This document shows positions 48,501 to 61,560 of a stretch of 64,000 nucleotides of DNA, one piece after another (the stretch's first letter is position 1; each line of letters opens with the position of its first letter). Origin of the DNA: Albula goreensis (lineage: Eukaryota > Chordata > Actinopteri > Albuliformes > Albulidae). Position numbers and translations under genes: made by a program. The notes beneath the pieces were generated by a model. That model did not search any database. It was not told the origin of the DNA and saw only the letters and a program-made list of their open reading frames with translations. The stretch covers positions 3,194,731 to 3,258,730 of the forward strand of contig CM040746.1 of NCBI GenBank assembly GCA_022829145.1, given 5' to 3'.

Positions 48501-50574
48501 ATTACCTCCTCGTGAGACTATACAGCCTTTAATCTTGTGCTTTCATTTGATGAACCACAGAATAAATTCTCTAGCCATGAGTGCACTTATTTTACATGAG
48601 GCAGGAAGATAGGGAGATACATTACATTGAATAATAAAATTAATAAAAAGAAGTAGGAGGTAATTGTTAAGGCAAAAATGAGCTTTTTATTTGCAAAGAT
48701 TATGTTTTTTAGTGTTTTTTTATTTACCTGGTTTTTCCCCGACAGAAATAGTTGCTCAAAAACAATCTAGTCGTTTCACACCAATACTGTGTTGGTACAA
48801 AAGAATAAAACAAGTATCTCAGTCTCAGATATCTCAGATATCTTTGTATCTTTATAACCAAAGATATCTAATTATACCATAACTATTGGTAACAATATAT
48901 ACTAATGTAGAACAGAGCTGGCCTTTATTACATTTATTCAGTGCTAGCCTGTTGTTACTAAAATAGGTAGGATATAATAACACAAAAACAGGTACAAGTT
49001 GTTACCCTTTTTAATATTTTATAGTGAGTGAGGGTACCTTATCTCCAAAACCCCTGTTACTCACAGCTGCAATATCAGCCTCCTGTGTCATAGGAGAGTT
49101 TCCTCTTTGGCACAAGATGCAGCACAAAACCTTCATTATACAAGATGCAAAATATGAATGAAGTGTTCTCTGAATGCATCCAAACAATCACATCTCACAA
49201 TTAAGGTTGTGACCTCAACCTTATTTAGCCATTGACCTTGTTGTATTTCAGCAATGAAGAAAGTTTTTCACACAGCTCTATGTCTGAGCTACCAATATTA
49301 GGTAAATTGTGAATGTGACGTTCTGCACCGTAATCAAGGTTTTGTCTCACTTCCTGTGTCTCAACACCTGTGTACTTATGCTTATATACTTACAGACATG
49401 TAACATTCCATATGTAAATACAAATGTGTAACACAAAAACTTGTAAAAGCACTTTTTTCACTTTGGTATGTTTGTGTAACATGAATTATATAACTAGGTT
49501 TTTAGTCCTCAGGATGTCAGTTTATTCACTCCAAATGAATTTGCCGTTCATTCAACTGAGAGAAACAGGGCCACAGTGCTAGTACAAGGTGACAGGAGCT
49601 GAAGACAGAAGTTTGTGGTCATAGATGAGTCAAATTTTAACCCACAAGAGAAATGTACATGTGAAGTGAAAAGTACGAAAAGGCAGGTAGCATTTTATGA
49701 TGTTGAAGTACTAGTTATTTGAAGCTGGTGTTGTTTTTGGCATAGTGGAATGAATTGGTAAGTTCTCAATCCTCTCATCCAGTTCATTGTTATTTGGCTG
49801 TTATATTCTTATGTAAACAGAGATTCATACATGCATATGAAGGCTTGAATAAAAACGTTACTGGCTGCTGTTACAGTCCATAAAATGCTGCCATAACACT
49901 CATTAAAGCACATGATCTTTCTCATCCCATTGAAATGCATATGAATGCAGTCTGCAATGTTATCTGTATTAATTGTACACTCACATTCACTAACACTTCA
50001 TTGGGCAGCTAAAGTAAACATTAAAGATAAAACAGCATACATCAATGACTCAGCTGAGAAAAACCGAGAAGACTCTGTTCGGTTTCAGTTCCGTTGCGAG
50101 TATGTCTCAGTGAGTTTCTCCTGTTGTACTACGAGCCTTTTCAGCCTGTGTTTGTCTGACATGTCCATTACGACTTCAGCCTGTTTTGTGTTCTTTGATT
50201 TCTGGATTACGATTTTTTGCCTGTTTGCTTTGCTTTACTGGATTTGGCTTTTTCCTGCCTGTTTTTGACCCTATTTTGGACAGTGTGTCTGTACATTTGC
50301 TAATTCTCATCATCCGTTTTGAACTTTTCCCGCCTTTTGACTTTGTATCCTGTTTTTTTGGGGATTTTTGTCTGCCAAATAATCTCTCGTTTACTATTTA
50401 TTTCCGTCTGCGCTTCAGTCCCTGTCACAGCTCTGACACCTGAGTATGAACACCACAGCACAAACAGCTGCCGGTTTCATCACATCTGATGAAAATCAAG
50501 GACAGAAAGAATTCAGAGCCCTTAGTTAAAATCCCGGTCACATAAACAGTTACACTAAAGATGATAATGGCTAA
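45549..50574. other. Intergenic DNA; one possible retroposon tail
   Basis: No gene recognised. About 46225-46465 (GGATATTCGGCCCAACTAAG and onward) resembles an interspersed repeat common in fish, class unknown. A T-run lies at about 48399-48416. About 50080-50450 (Tg/Cctg-rich, ending TTCAGTCCCTGTCACA) has the texture of an LTR 3' end, but no partner end was found. Confidence 0.4.
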
Positions 50575-50935
50575 TATCTTATTACAAATCTCATTGTACA
50601 AAGTGTTAAATATCTCAATTGTCATCACATCCAGTGTTAATTGTCTCATTGTAGTCACACATGATGTCAAATATCTAACACTCAGGGTTAAGCATATCAT
50701 TATTAGCACACACAGTATCAATGTCTCATTAGAGTCACACCGTGGTTAAATATCTCATTTTAGTCACATCCCTGGGTTCAATACCTCATTACAGCTGCAT
50801 CCAGTGTTAATCGTCTCTTTGCAATCACATCCAGTGTTTAATATCTCCTTACAGTCACACCATGTTTAAAAATCGCTGTAAAGGCCAGTGTTAAATGTGT
50901 CATTACAGTCACACACAGTGTTAAATAAAAGGATT
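50575..50935. repeat. Degenerate tandem repeat, about 30-40-bp unit
   Basis: Motifs of the form CCAGTGTTAA-TATCTCATTACAGTCACA recur about ten times with variable spacing. AGTGTTAA occurs near 50634, 50798 and 50888, and TCTCATT-AGTCACA near 50644, 50725 and 50753. Copies are strongly diverged. Confidence 0.7.
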
Positions 50936-51678
50936 TAGGCAGCACAGCTGGCTGAGCAAAGAGACGGCACAGCTCAATGCCTGGGGAGACTGAGGAGTTT
51001 CGTAACAGCAGAGGAGCCAGCAGTATCAAGAGACAGTCATCTGCATTAGAGGGTGAGTGCTGCTGCTGCTAAGCCTCAACTTAAAACACAAAATGTACAC
51101 TCAAAGTGTAGGAGGAGGGATAAAAACTAGTTCTGCCAGTTCTGATGAAAAAAGGTTCTGGTCAATGGGTATTTTTTTTTACATCATTTTCAGAGAGGAG
51201 AAAATAGCCTTTGGTGTGAACTGCAAAGTTTTATAACGTCTGTGAACAGCAGTCGCTCAGATCCAAATTTTCAGATCCAGATTTCAGTCAACTCATGCGC
51301 CATTGTTAGTAAAATTGTCAATTTTTTACATGACAGTCTTATGTGGACTCTGTCGTCTACAATCAGTGTTACTCTTAACGTTAAAAAATCTGAAAATATG
51401 CCAGTCTAATCTTGCCAGTTCTAAATAATGATCTGGCCGGAGAATAACAGAGTTTGGAAAGGAACATGAAGCTGGTGCATTGAGAGCTGAAATTTATACA
51501 GATAAACAGAGTCTTCATTCTCAGATTCAGGCCTCCTCCAATTTCATTTTTGGGAGCATGAAGAATGAAAAAAATCAAACCTGATGCTTTTGTTATATAA
51601 AAGGGATGCAGTGAGCTTGTCTGTGAACTCTCGGCTCAGCTGCAGGTGTGAAGCTTTTATTTTTTACCTCTTCTTTTG

Positions 51679-51703
51679 CTCTCTCTCTCTCTCTCTCTCT
51701 CTC
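51679..51703. repeat. (CT)n microsatellite
   Basis: Twelve CT units in tandem. Confidence 0.95.
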
Positions 51704-51839
51704 CCCCAAGCCCATTTTGCAGTCTGTGGGGTGAGTCATGCTTGGCATAACCTGGCCAGTCTGGTTTTATTGGCGGAATGTCTTGGTAGAAGTAAAAGCC
51801 TGGTTTTATGGCGCTCACCGCAATAGCCTCTGCTTTCTA

Positions 51840-52110
51840 ATCTACTTCTCATATCTATCGATTTTGCGATAAAATTGTCCATGTCAGAACACTGCAATCT
51901 CGGGCATTAGCCCTGACAAAGAGGCTACCTCCAGCCTGTCAGGACAATCGCCGGAGGGCTCCTGTAATGTGTGGCGGTTGTTCCCTTTCTTCTGTCCAGG
52001 CCTCACTGCATACGCTTCCTTGTTTACTAATCAATATGAGCGGAAAACAAGCTGCGACCTAAGTTGTGTCCCCAAGAAACAGAGGTGTGCTCCGCCAGCT
52101 ATTAGGAGAG
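51840..52110. promoter_or_regulatory. Possible conserved non-coding element
   Basis: Moderately GC-rich, non-repetitive sequence with a forkhead-type TTGTTTACT followed by AATCAATAT (52020-52037) and an ATCGAT core near 51857. It contrasts with the flanking DNA. Function is inference; there is no direct evidence. Confidence 0.2.
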
Positions 52111-52867
52111 CTCAGAGGGCCAGTGCACCAACCCCCAACCCCCCACACCTTCAACAGAGAGCCATCATCTATATACCTGAACCAGCTTCGATTTTCTGTT
52201 AAGAACAAGTGGCTGTCAGGGTTTGACAAAGCCTTCTTTTCAAACTCAAAGCCAGACAGAGATGGTTAAATTAAGGAACATGGCAGAATTGGTCACGCTA
52301 CTTTTAATTCGCAAGTAGCAGACACTTTGGTGTTTTTAGGGGCTGCAAAGACACACATACAGAGACACACAGAATCTTTGCCTCTTTGAACTGAGGTATT
52401 TAACCTGAATTGCTCCAGTAAAAACCCAGTTTTTACCACGTCTCAGCTTCATCTAATTGTAACTAATTTATAGGCAATATCTCATTTTATCTGTTCTGTA
52501 ACATATTGCCGAGAGGGGGCTGTAACATTTTGTGTACTGTCCTGTGGCCACTGGTGTTAAGGTGCGGTTACTGGCCCGCGCCACTGACATGGAAGGTGCG
52601 GTTAGTATCTTCTTTTGGTAGCACCTGTCTAGCTCCATTAAGAGACTGGCCCGGGACACTGCTTAGCACATTAGGACACTGCCAAACGATAACTCTGCTG
52701 TGTCCAGATAGTATGCTTTGGTGCAAATAACAACTTGGCATGAAAATGTTTGAATGCCATTGTTTAACTCATTCCATATGGGTAACATTAGCAATAGGTA
52801 CAATCAATGGGACAATGGGGCAGCTCGTCGATGTAAAGTGACCCTGTTCATAGTATAGTTAAGCATA

Positions 52868-52985
52868 GTGCTGTTTCACTGAATATCAGCGTGGCTGTGA
52901 TTCAGTCGTAGGTACGAGGCCACAGGCCTGCAGCTTCGTACCTACATCCGAATCACAGCCATGCTGACATTCAGTATAACAGCAC
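52868..52985. mobile_element. Palindromic fold-back MITE (118 bp)
   Basis: The left arm 52868-52918 (GTGCTGTTTCACTGAATATC and onward) pairs with the right arm 52934-52985 (ending AACAGCAC) with about seven mismatches in 51 bp. The loop of about 15 bp contains AGGCCT. Nearly the whole element is stem, as in Angel-like fold-back elements of fish. No coding capacity. Confidence 0.8.
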
Positions 52986-53164
52986 AACCTTGAGTGTGAT
53001 ATTGCTTTGATACAACAGTTCTACAAACAATGCTGTTTATCAAGTAACAATAATTTGAAATAACAAGTTATGTTTTCTTGTCGTTTATTCGGCTCTGCCG
53101 ACAAAAATAGTTCCTTCAGGATTACATTTACACATTTTTTCAAGCAACACAAACAGTTTCTTGA
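52986..53164. other. Short intergenic stretch
   Basis: Nothing recognisable. Confidence 0.5.
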
Positions 53165-53455
53165 CTGCAAGTTAGCTAGCTAGCTATTTACCTGGTTTTT
53201 CTCATACGTGAAATGGTTAGCTAGCTACTTTCTTTCATAACCAACAGCTGGCTCACCAGCTGCTTTTTTATCATATACATAATGGATAGCTAAACGCTAG
53301 GCAAGCAAGCCACTTTTGATCATAGCCCACAACAGGCTAGCGAGCTACTTTTTAGCATTCATAGACTAGGCTAGATATACGGTAGGCTTGCTAGATAGCC
53401 ATTCTTTATCATACCCAACTGCAGGCTAGCTTGGTTCTTTTTTATCAAACACAGA
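53165..53455. repeat. Degenerate GCTAGC/CTTTTTATCAT tandem repeat
   Basis: A unit of the form GGCTAGCGAGCTACTTTTTATCATACCCAC-like sequence recurs about six or seven times at 30-50-bp intervals (near 53172, 53217, 53250, 53305, 53336, 53385 and 53425). It is strongly diverged but the order of sub-motifs is kept. Confidence 0.6.
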
Positions 53456-56216
53456 AACGTGTCCACATTTGCGCTGTTGGTAAATGCAAATTAAGTTTGC
53501 ATTGGCGTAATCAATGATTGCATCGGAACATCTATAAAGTGAATACATCTATAAAGCTATTTTTATGGGTTAGGGTGTATAGTTTGTGTTGCACTTAGCT
53601 AACAAATACTGTTGATAATCTTTGAATATAAATAATAATTATTATGTGTAAATTCAAATTATGTGTCAGTTCTGCCTTGTACCCGTGTCCACTTCTACTC
53701 GTTTTAATCCTAGGGGAGCTTGAGGGCGAGTGAGAAATAATTCTACAGAGATAGCCCGCCAGGAATTTACCCTGAATCATTGAGTTTGAATGGTATGGGT
53801 GAAACAGCTGTTTATCCCTATTCTCAGATGGGTCTAGTCCTGTAGTATTAAATTCGATTTTTGTCCATCTCTGTAACTAGCCAGGTGACCCTGGCATCTC
53901 TCAACATAAAAATCTGCATGTCACCTCTGGTTTGTCTCCTGGACCTTATAGTTATGTTGCTGGTTACTCTGTTATGTTGTTGGAACCTTCAGTGGCTTCA
54001 TCTCAGCAAAAACTGTAACTGGCAAAAGAACAGCAATGTTTTGCAGCACATTGCCTGTTGCTATGTCACCCTATATGTGACAGAAAACTGCCTTAGATTC
54101 ATTGTGAGATGTGGAAACCTTACATAAATCCTTTCCAGTCCCTTGGTTTAATAGTGCCTGCAATAAACAAAGTATACAATTGCTGTAAACCTGCAATTGA
54201 TTGCTACCCCCGTCAAGATCCATAAGAGTACTGTAGACAACGATGAAAGTCAATGACATGGAATGATATTAGGCTATCAGTTATTCATCTTATGTGAAGT
54301 TCCTCTGGCAATATGTGCTTTTGTCGAGAAAAGGCCACTGAGATAAGCCACAGCATAATGTGGCGCACGGGAACTTTAGCTTTTGTACATTCCCAGTGTC
54401 TGGTGCTGTCGCGTGGCAGTCCCCAAGTGGAGCAGGGCCATAGCTGCACCTTTATTGCACAGTCCCGTCACACCACTATAGAGCAGTACACAAATTGTGG
54501 TTTCGGAAAGCAACCTTTCACTACAGCTAAGAAACCCTACATTATCAAGGAACGATGCTCACCTGGTACCACCAGTTGTAACACTGACTGACAAGAGTAT
54601 TGGACAACCCAACTCATACCAGGACAATGTACTCCACACAAGTATACCATGGTATTAGGTATTGTTGAGTGGTATTGATTTTTGAGCGGTGTTGTAAGAT
54701 CCATTAACTTTACACAAATCCTTAACATAAATGTGCATACATGTAAAGAAAGCTGGGTTTTTATGTTTATATAATATGAGTCCTGTGATCGACCTTCCCT
54801 TCCTCGGCTCCAAGTGTCTTCACTAAGCCAGTCCTCTGTCTCCACATAATAACCAGCAAGCTATCACCATTATCAAACAAAGCTGACTCACACACGCATG
54901 CATCATGAGAACCCCATTGAGCGCAAATGCCAGCAAATAATGGATCTCATTTCCTGTACCGCTTTGCTGTTTTAAATTATGAATACACAATGAGCACCCA
55001 AGGTTAACTCTGGTAAATTAACCCTACAGACATACACAGCTAAGGCCGAACCTACTGGCACAAACAGTTGGGGCTGATTCCTCATTTCTTTAATCACACC
55101 TCACTGAAAATCTCTCAGCCCTCAGTGACTGTCGAAAAATGCTAAAGGAAAAAAAAAAATCCAGTAAACTTGAAATGAATGAACTGAAATGTGTCTTTTC
55201 TTACATACAATTGGCCTGACATATGCAGCAATTTCATATGCAGTTTCATTCAGAATGTTGGTGAATGATTGTCCAATATAATTCTTTTTCTGTGAAGTAG
55301 GAGGAGCTGAAATTCTTACCTGTGATTCTCATGTGTATTTTATTTCATTACAATAACAGAATAATAACTCTTAAGAGCTATACTAATGCTAATAGCTGTA
55401 TACTTCTCCTCCTACTGTGTAAAATAGTTTCATACAATTGAAATTCATTATGTCAATGTAAAAAAAAAAAAACTCCTTTGATTGAGTTTTTATATATGAC
55501 TGCCAGGGCTAACCAATGACCAAACCAGCAGGAGGATGTCCTGTCAAATTAAGAAAAACTACAAAATAGAGACAGTAAAAATGTGTACCTTTGAAAATAC
55601 TATCTGACCTGTGCTCTCAGAAACCGAATATAATATATATGTATTATAGCAATTAAAAGGGGCTACTGGGTGTTTCTGTAGAATTTTATCATGTAATGGA
55701 GATAGATTTCCATCTTTTCCTTTTTCAATATATAATTAAACATATTTAAGTATTTATTCTTACATGTTTAATATTTAAAATATTTAATATATAATTTCTT
55801 GAGCGACATCCGAATATACCTTTTTTGTCTCACATGGGTAGTTTAATGTATAACAAAGATTTTAAAAAAATGTGAGCAACATAATCAAATCTTATCATTT
55901 GATCTCTGTCTTTGTCCCATACAATTGTGAGAGGTAGTTGTAAATCCTTTTTTTCACTGATAAATTAGTCATTAATATGATGCAGTGAATCAGATTAACA
56001 TTTCCAAATCAAATCCATTAACATGTGTATCAAAGCGATAAAATGCTATCGATACAGTTTATTGCCTGGAAGATTCAAATGAATTTGGGTGGGCACAGTG
56101 AGATCATTTATTCATTGTCTCATTATACTAATGGTTACATTCCTCAGTTAGTTTTTTTGTGTTTTCCCTGCCATTGTCCTCTTTTGGTATTGCTTTGTGT
56201 GCTGTTTTCTTTGCAG
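53456..56216. other. Intergenic DNA, no gene recognised
   Basis: Short unsupported frames only. AT-rich stretch at about 55720-55800. Confidence 0.5.
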
Positions 56217-56615
56217 ATACATGTTGATCGTTGCCAAGTGACAATGTTAGAAGATGAGCAACACAGACATGGAGAAAACAGCTTAAAGTTCCAATCATCA
56301 CCAGGGAACCATGCTAGAAGAAGCAGCATCAGAAAACTGTGTGGACTGTTGTCAAGGAGCTGAAATTATAGGATGCTGGCCTATAAAGGGGACCTCATCA
56401 AAACATCAGACTTTCTTTAGGACGTTCGAAGGACACTGTCGGGGGACTTTTTACGGACAGATCTCCACTTTAATGCGTTCATTGCCTTTCTGATTGCCAA
56501 AGGAAATGATGGCAAATGTTCTTGTATGTATGTTCTTCCATGTCCTATATGTTCTTATATGTTCTTGGTGTTTTACTTAAAATATCTGGTTTAAAATAAA
56601 TTGTTTTCTTTTTTG
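56217..56615 (+). ncRNA. Possible 3'-terminal exon of a non-coding transcript
   Basis: A good 3' splice site (pyrimidine-rich tract then TTTCTTTGCAG, ending 56216) opens a non-repetitive segment. AATAAA lies at 56595-56600, followed by a T-rich downstream element. The longest frame after the acceptor is under 50 residues with no domain, so a non-coding RNA or 3' UTR is more likely than a coding exon. No upstream exon could be identified. Prediction only. Confidence 0.25.
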
Positions 56616-57682
56616 TAATTTGTTTTGCTCAGATGGGTGTGATTGTGATCATTTGATTGTGGTTATGTTATGGCTAAACTTGTCCTCTGTTTATTTAAAC
56701 ACTTGTGGACATTCAGGTGCAACCAAACAAAGGTTACAATATTGAATAAACATTTATTCTTGATGTTTTAGCAAACTGTAAACTGATGGAAATCTGTTTT
56801 TCACTATTTTATTTGAATTATATTGGAATTCTCCCCCATTCAGCATAGTGTTACAAGAGCACAGCTCTGGGTGAGCAAAACCATCTCATGAGCCAGTAAT
56901 CTTCATGGGCAGAAAAGTTGGAATGGTCCCTGAAGACACACTCCCATTACACCACTCACAATATCCTCTAGCAGTTCCAGCACAGCCATAGTCATGATGT
57001 ATTGCTATGTTCATACGCTTTAGGTCTATTTATGCAAATAATAAAATTCAGTGATCTCATATCTGTTCATTTAATTTATCACTTATTTATGGCCCAAAAC
57101 AACATTGATTATGAATGATAATGTGATTCTAATTAATCGCAAAGAATAAGGAAACTATAGTGCAAATTTCTTAGGTCTCTAGAGTGTGCTGTTTACAGTA
57201 AATATGTGCCCTAAATGTGTGTACAGATGGGTCAAGCATATCGTACCGGTACGTGCATTCCATTTTAAGCAGAAGTTTTTTAAGTTCCAAATTGTGTGTA
57301 AAAATTGGCATATTCACAATTTGGAATATTTTTGTGCATATGCACAGTTTATAAATGAGGCCCCTGGTCGTAAGTGCATGGTCTAAAGTACGTAACGGCA
57401 TGTCCAGTTTATTAGGAATTAATGGGAAATAACATAAATTTGTGCATGTGACATTATAGGTTAAATATATTTTTTGTATGAAATGTCCTCATCTTGTTCC
57501 CTGTTTGCAGCTCAGGATGAATTATTCAAACATGTTACTATTTAATACACCACTTACATGTATTTATCGTTGTTTAAATAAGCTAGCTGGCCAGCTGTAA
57601 CTGTTTTTAGGTGCTAGTTCCTGAGGTGCGTGTAATGCAAGTGTCCTTACGGTCCCTTGTTTTCTATCAGGTACACATTATT
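56616..57682. other. Intergenic DNA, no gene recognised
   Basis: AT-rich, short frames only. Confidence 0.5.
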
Positions 57683-58020
57683 TCAGTGTAATTGATGATT
57701 TTGGTCCCCGTCTGGTGATGCTGTCCCAGTGGACATTGCTGCTAAAACTTGAGGACAAAAAACAGCAGTTTCTGAGGCAATTCTCTCAATTGATGGTGTA
57801 CTTACAAAAATAGGCAGGTAAGTCATCCCAAGCATCTTGGAGAGCTTGCTACATTTCTTATGCAACTTTTGTGTCTCACTTGCTTCTGTCTTTGAAGGTA
57901 ATCTCAGATAGCCTCGATGATGCTGAGATCAGGGCTCTGTGAAGGCCATATCTGCAACTAAACACCTTGTTCTTCTTTTCACATGGCTTTGTGATTGGGG
58001 TCAATGTGAAACTTTGTGCC
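57683..58020 (-). pseudogene. Tc1-like transposase relic
   Basis: On the minus strand the order of motifs resembles a Tc1-like transposase read from its middle to its 3' part. On the plus strand this appears as GATGCTGAGATCAGGGCTCT, TTGTTCTTCTTTTCACATGG and TTGGGGTCAATGTG at about 57917-58008, a texture familiar from these genes. A 60-residue minus-strand frame (57683-57865) belongs to the same region. Frames are broken, catalytic residues cannot be assigned, and no terminal repeats were found. Confidence 0.4.
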
Positions 58021-59479
58021 TCAAGACAATGGCATGATATAGATATAGACCAAATTTGAACATGATCAGATCCATAACATGGCTGCCACAAGTGATTCAA
58101 TATTCTTAAGTTTTGGTCATTTTTAAAATATAAAAAATGCCCTTGGTGGACAACTGGTATATCACGGTCCCGAACAAGTTTTGAAGGAAAAGTTCCTAGG
58201 TCAAAAAATGGCTGCACTACATGCAAATTCATCAGTACCATAAATAATGACATATGCAAATGAGGCTATGTCAGTCATTGTTAGGCTAATTAACCTCAAA
58301 GGTAGTGTTTTTTGAGACACTATTTTCTGAGACATATATGTGTACCAGAGCTTGAATGGATAAAAAAAACATGGCTGGAATACACTTTTAAATAAGATAT
58401 GATTTAAGATGACTCAGTAAGTCGCTCTTTCTGGCAAAAAGAAATAACATCAGAATAGACTTCTACATAAAATACATTTTCCAAACATTGTATTCATCTT
58501 CCTTTCATAGATTTACACAATCATGATTACATGGTTAAATTACTGTAATTGGAGTTTGTTAAAACAAATTTCGGGAGAGATAAACTTCAGACAACCCTTC
58601 ACTCAAACACCAGTATCCGTACGCGGGTATTAATTTTCCACATCCCATCATGCTCTCTGTTTCCAGTGTCCCTGCCCCTCACCACCTCTACCTTCAAGTC
58701 TATTTCCCTTTCTTCTGTTTTTTTTTACTCTCTCTTCTAACAGTTAAGTGGGGGATCACTTAGTCCTAAAAACAGTGAGGCATGACGCTGCCCCCCTGGA
58801 CTCCAAGCCCAAGATCAATGTCTATACCAATATGCAACTCGCTACATCATAATAAATTCCTTTCAAACAAATGTGGTCTGAAGGTTCATTCTCCTGAATC
58901 TAATTACATAATCATGAATCTTTAAATCTACAAATTCAATGGGAGTACATTTCATTCAAAATATAAAGGAAACATGCTCCATCCAATGGACAAAATTATG
59001 TACTACCACAATAACGAGTGGGGCATGACATGAAGGACTGCAGAGACAAATCAATCAGTGTGGTGTGAAATAATTATGACAAAATTGCCATGTTGTATGT
59101 TACAAAGCTTGTTTCTACCTTAACAAAGCCTTAAGAAACAACCTAACAAGCCACAGCTTCAAACATCTTGTACCAAAAGGAACACTTGCTTATTGACGAC
59201 CACATGACATTGAATATTGTCCATTGCCAGCAATGTTTTGAAAGACCTGAGGCAAGTGACAGAAACATAGATTTCATCAAACTTTATTGAAAAAAATACA
59301 CTAAGCTAGGAACTGATACACTGTTACTCTTCATCTGTGTCTATTAAAATAGGCTTGCACCCTTAATTGCTGCTGTATTTCTAATTCAATCAAAATTAAA
59401 GAAATATACACTCCAGACCACAAAACCTCTCCAGAAGAAGTATTTTTGAGAAATGTCTCGTACCTAACCTAACTCGAAC
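58021..59479. other. Intergenic DNA, no gene recognised
   Basis: About 58005-58260 may be an unclassified repeat (ACCAAATTTGAACATGATC texture). The rest holds only short frames. Confidence 0.45.
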
Positions 59480-60180
59480 CCAATCAGAGAACCAATATGG
59501 ACCTCTCTCCAATGTGCCAATTATTGTTCATCTGGCATTGGGCAAATGATACATATACACCCTGGGTTGATATCAAAAGCAGTCTGGTTCAAGCACCACC
59601 CCAACCACTTGGTGAAAGACAAATGAAGTTTGACCACAGCCTCTCAACATCCTTTCATTCTCCATTATTGCATAATGACATGTTTTTAATTAATAAACAA
59701 CCCCACAATTCCCAGTCAGGAACAGAAGAGAAGTAACCAGTCGGGCATAGAGTTTCAACGATGGCTTGCTCATAACCTTCCCCCTCATCCAAAAAAAATT
59801 ATCTCATCACAATTTTAGATCACTGCTATTTCCAGTATATCCATTTAAAAGAAAAACATTAACACCAGAACATTTTAAAATTAACCCCCTTAACCAAAGC
59901 TAGAGTCCTTCACACTTCAATGTTATCTCAAATATACAAACTCCTAGCATTTATTGACGAAACAGTATTCATTCCAACAGAGAAATGGACCACAGACATG
60001 TCCTGGCTGTCTTGTTATGCATGTTTTATGCTTATTTGTTTTCCATGCTCTACATGTGAATATGCATGTACAACAAATGTACTGATTTATATTTGGTACT
60101 GTAATATTAATGTATAGTTGTACTGAATATTTTGTTGTATATGTCTATTTTTTGTTGCATTAAATTCAAATAAATAACTT
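59480..60180 (+). mobile_element. L1-type LINE 3' relic
   Basis: The segment 59497-59736 reads WVDIKSSLVQAPPQPLG, and 59920-60000 reads SQIYKLLAFIDE followed by EKWTTDMS. These correspond to the C-terminal region of L1-type proteins and closely parallel SKIYKLL and KWEDDLS in the relic at 14540-16700. The 3' end has ATTAAATTCAAATAAATAA and an AG-rich tail at about 60158-60200. It is 5'-truncated and frame-broken. Confidence 0.6.
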
Positions 60181-61179
60181 AAGAGAGAAAGAAAGACAGA
60201 AAGCTGTTGGTGCATTCATGCCACATATTCCATTGAGCTGCTACCACAACATGGCTCCCCTTTTTTCACTCTTTTAATGTTTAATTGTTTTCCTTCACTT
60301 TGCGCGGCACGTCAGTCAACTCTTTGTTGTTTTTATATGTGCATTATAAATAAATTTGCCTTGCCTTCACCCTTTCCTACAAAAAAGCTCCCAACTCCTG
60401 CTTTTTCCCCACCTGTAGTGCGGTATGCAGGCTGGGATATGCAGGTGAGAGTGAGGGAGAGAGAGAAGAAAACACATCTGTTTAAACAGCGCATGGTTTC
60501 ATCTAATGCTAAACATCTTTATCTCCTCTACCTCACTATATCCTCAAACGTACATGGCAACTTTTGAAAGCAGTTAAGGATATCACGCTGATTGGCAGTA
60601 AGTATGATCGGTTATGGCTAATACTACTTGTTCATTACCTCGGTTGTTCTAGCTCGTCATATGCACGTTTGTAGGTCACTCTGGGTAAGAACATCTGTGA
60701 AATCTAAATGAAGGTCGGTGGCATCAGATTTACTGCATAGTGAATATATGGTATATATATATATATGATATATGAATATTATAGAGTTTGGGGTTAGCTA
60801 AGTAGATAGCCTTAGGAAAAACATTTCAGTTTCATTACAGTTCTATGAATGGAAAAATGTTTTTTTGCATATTAAATGGAACTCTTTTTTATTTTTTTTT
60901 CTAAAAATATTTCTTTTCTATATCTATTTTACAATACACATCGCTTTTTACCTTATAAATGTTCTCAAAATACTTTCTGACAGAAAGAAAATCTTTTGTT
61001 TTTCATTTTATTTTAAAGATGAGCAGTAAATGGAAGTGACGGGGCAAGAGTGTGTTTGTGCGTTTTTTTTTTTTTTTTTCACGGGTAAACAGAGCTCTGC
61101 TGGTTATCTTCTTGTAGTGGTGTGCGCCATCCTTTGAGAAAAAAAATGTTTGAAAGCTCCTCATATGGCTGTACCCCGA
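60181..61179. other. Intergenic DNA, no gene recognised
   Basis: Short AT dinucleotide tracts at 60750-60775 and T-runs at 60885-60900 and 61063-61079. No gene. Confidence 0.5.
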
Positions 61180-61560
61180 CAGAAACTCCCTGTTGAGAAA
61201 ACATTGCTTTTGTAAAATTGGATCAGACTGGAATTAGATCTCAGCAAACCGGCATGGATTAAGTGCAACCTGATGGAAGGTGAAAGCTTGTGCCCGATTT
61301 TGATGGCTACTTTTACTTCGAGTTGCTCTGGGCGAGTCTAAGAGAGCGAAAAATCTCCCCCGACCCATCAGCAGAGAGCCGGTGTCACTCTTTGTTTCGC
61401 ACGGTCACAAAGACTGAATGAAGTTCCTCTCTGATAAAAAATCTGAGATCACTCGCAATCACAAAGCAAGCATTCTCTTCAAACAGCAATTGCCTTTGAA
61501 CCCAGAATTTAAAATTAAAGCGAGTGTTTTCTTTCCTCACAAACACAATTGGGTGTGTTA
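61180..61560. promoter_or_regulatory. Possible conserved non-coding element
   Basis: A non-repetitive, balanced-composition block differs from the surrounding AT-rich DNA. It has GGATTA- and GATAAAAAATC-type motifs and no open frame of note. Alignment to other fish would be needed; treat as a hint. Confidence 0.2.

Larger units (their letters stand above)
50936..52867. other. Intergenic DNA with a CT microsatellite and a possible regulatory block
   Basis: No gene recognised. It holds a (CT)n run (51679-51703) and the non-repetitive block listed at 51840-52110. Frames are short and lack domains. Confidence 0.5.
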
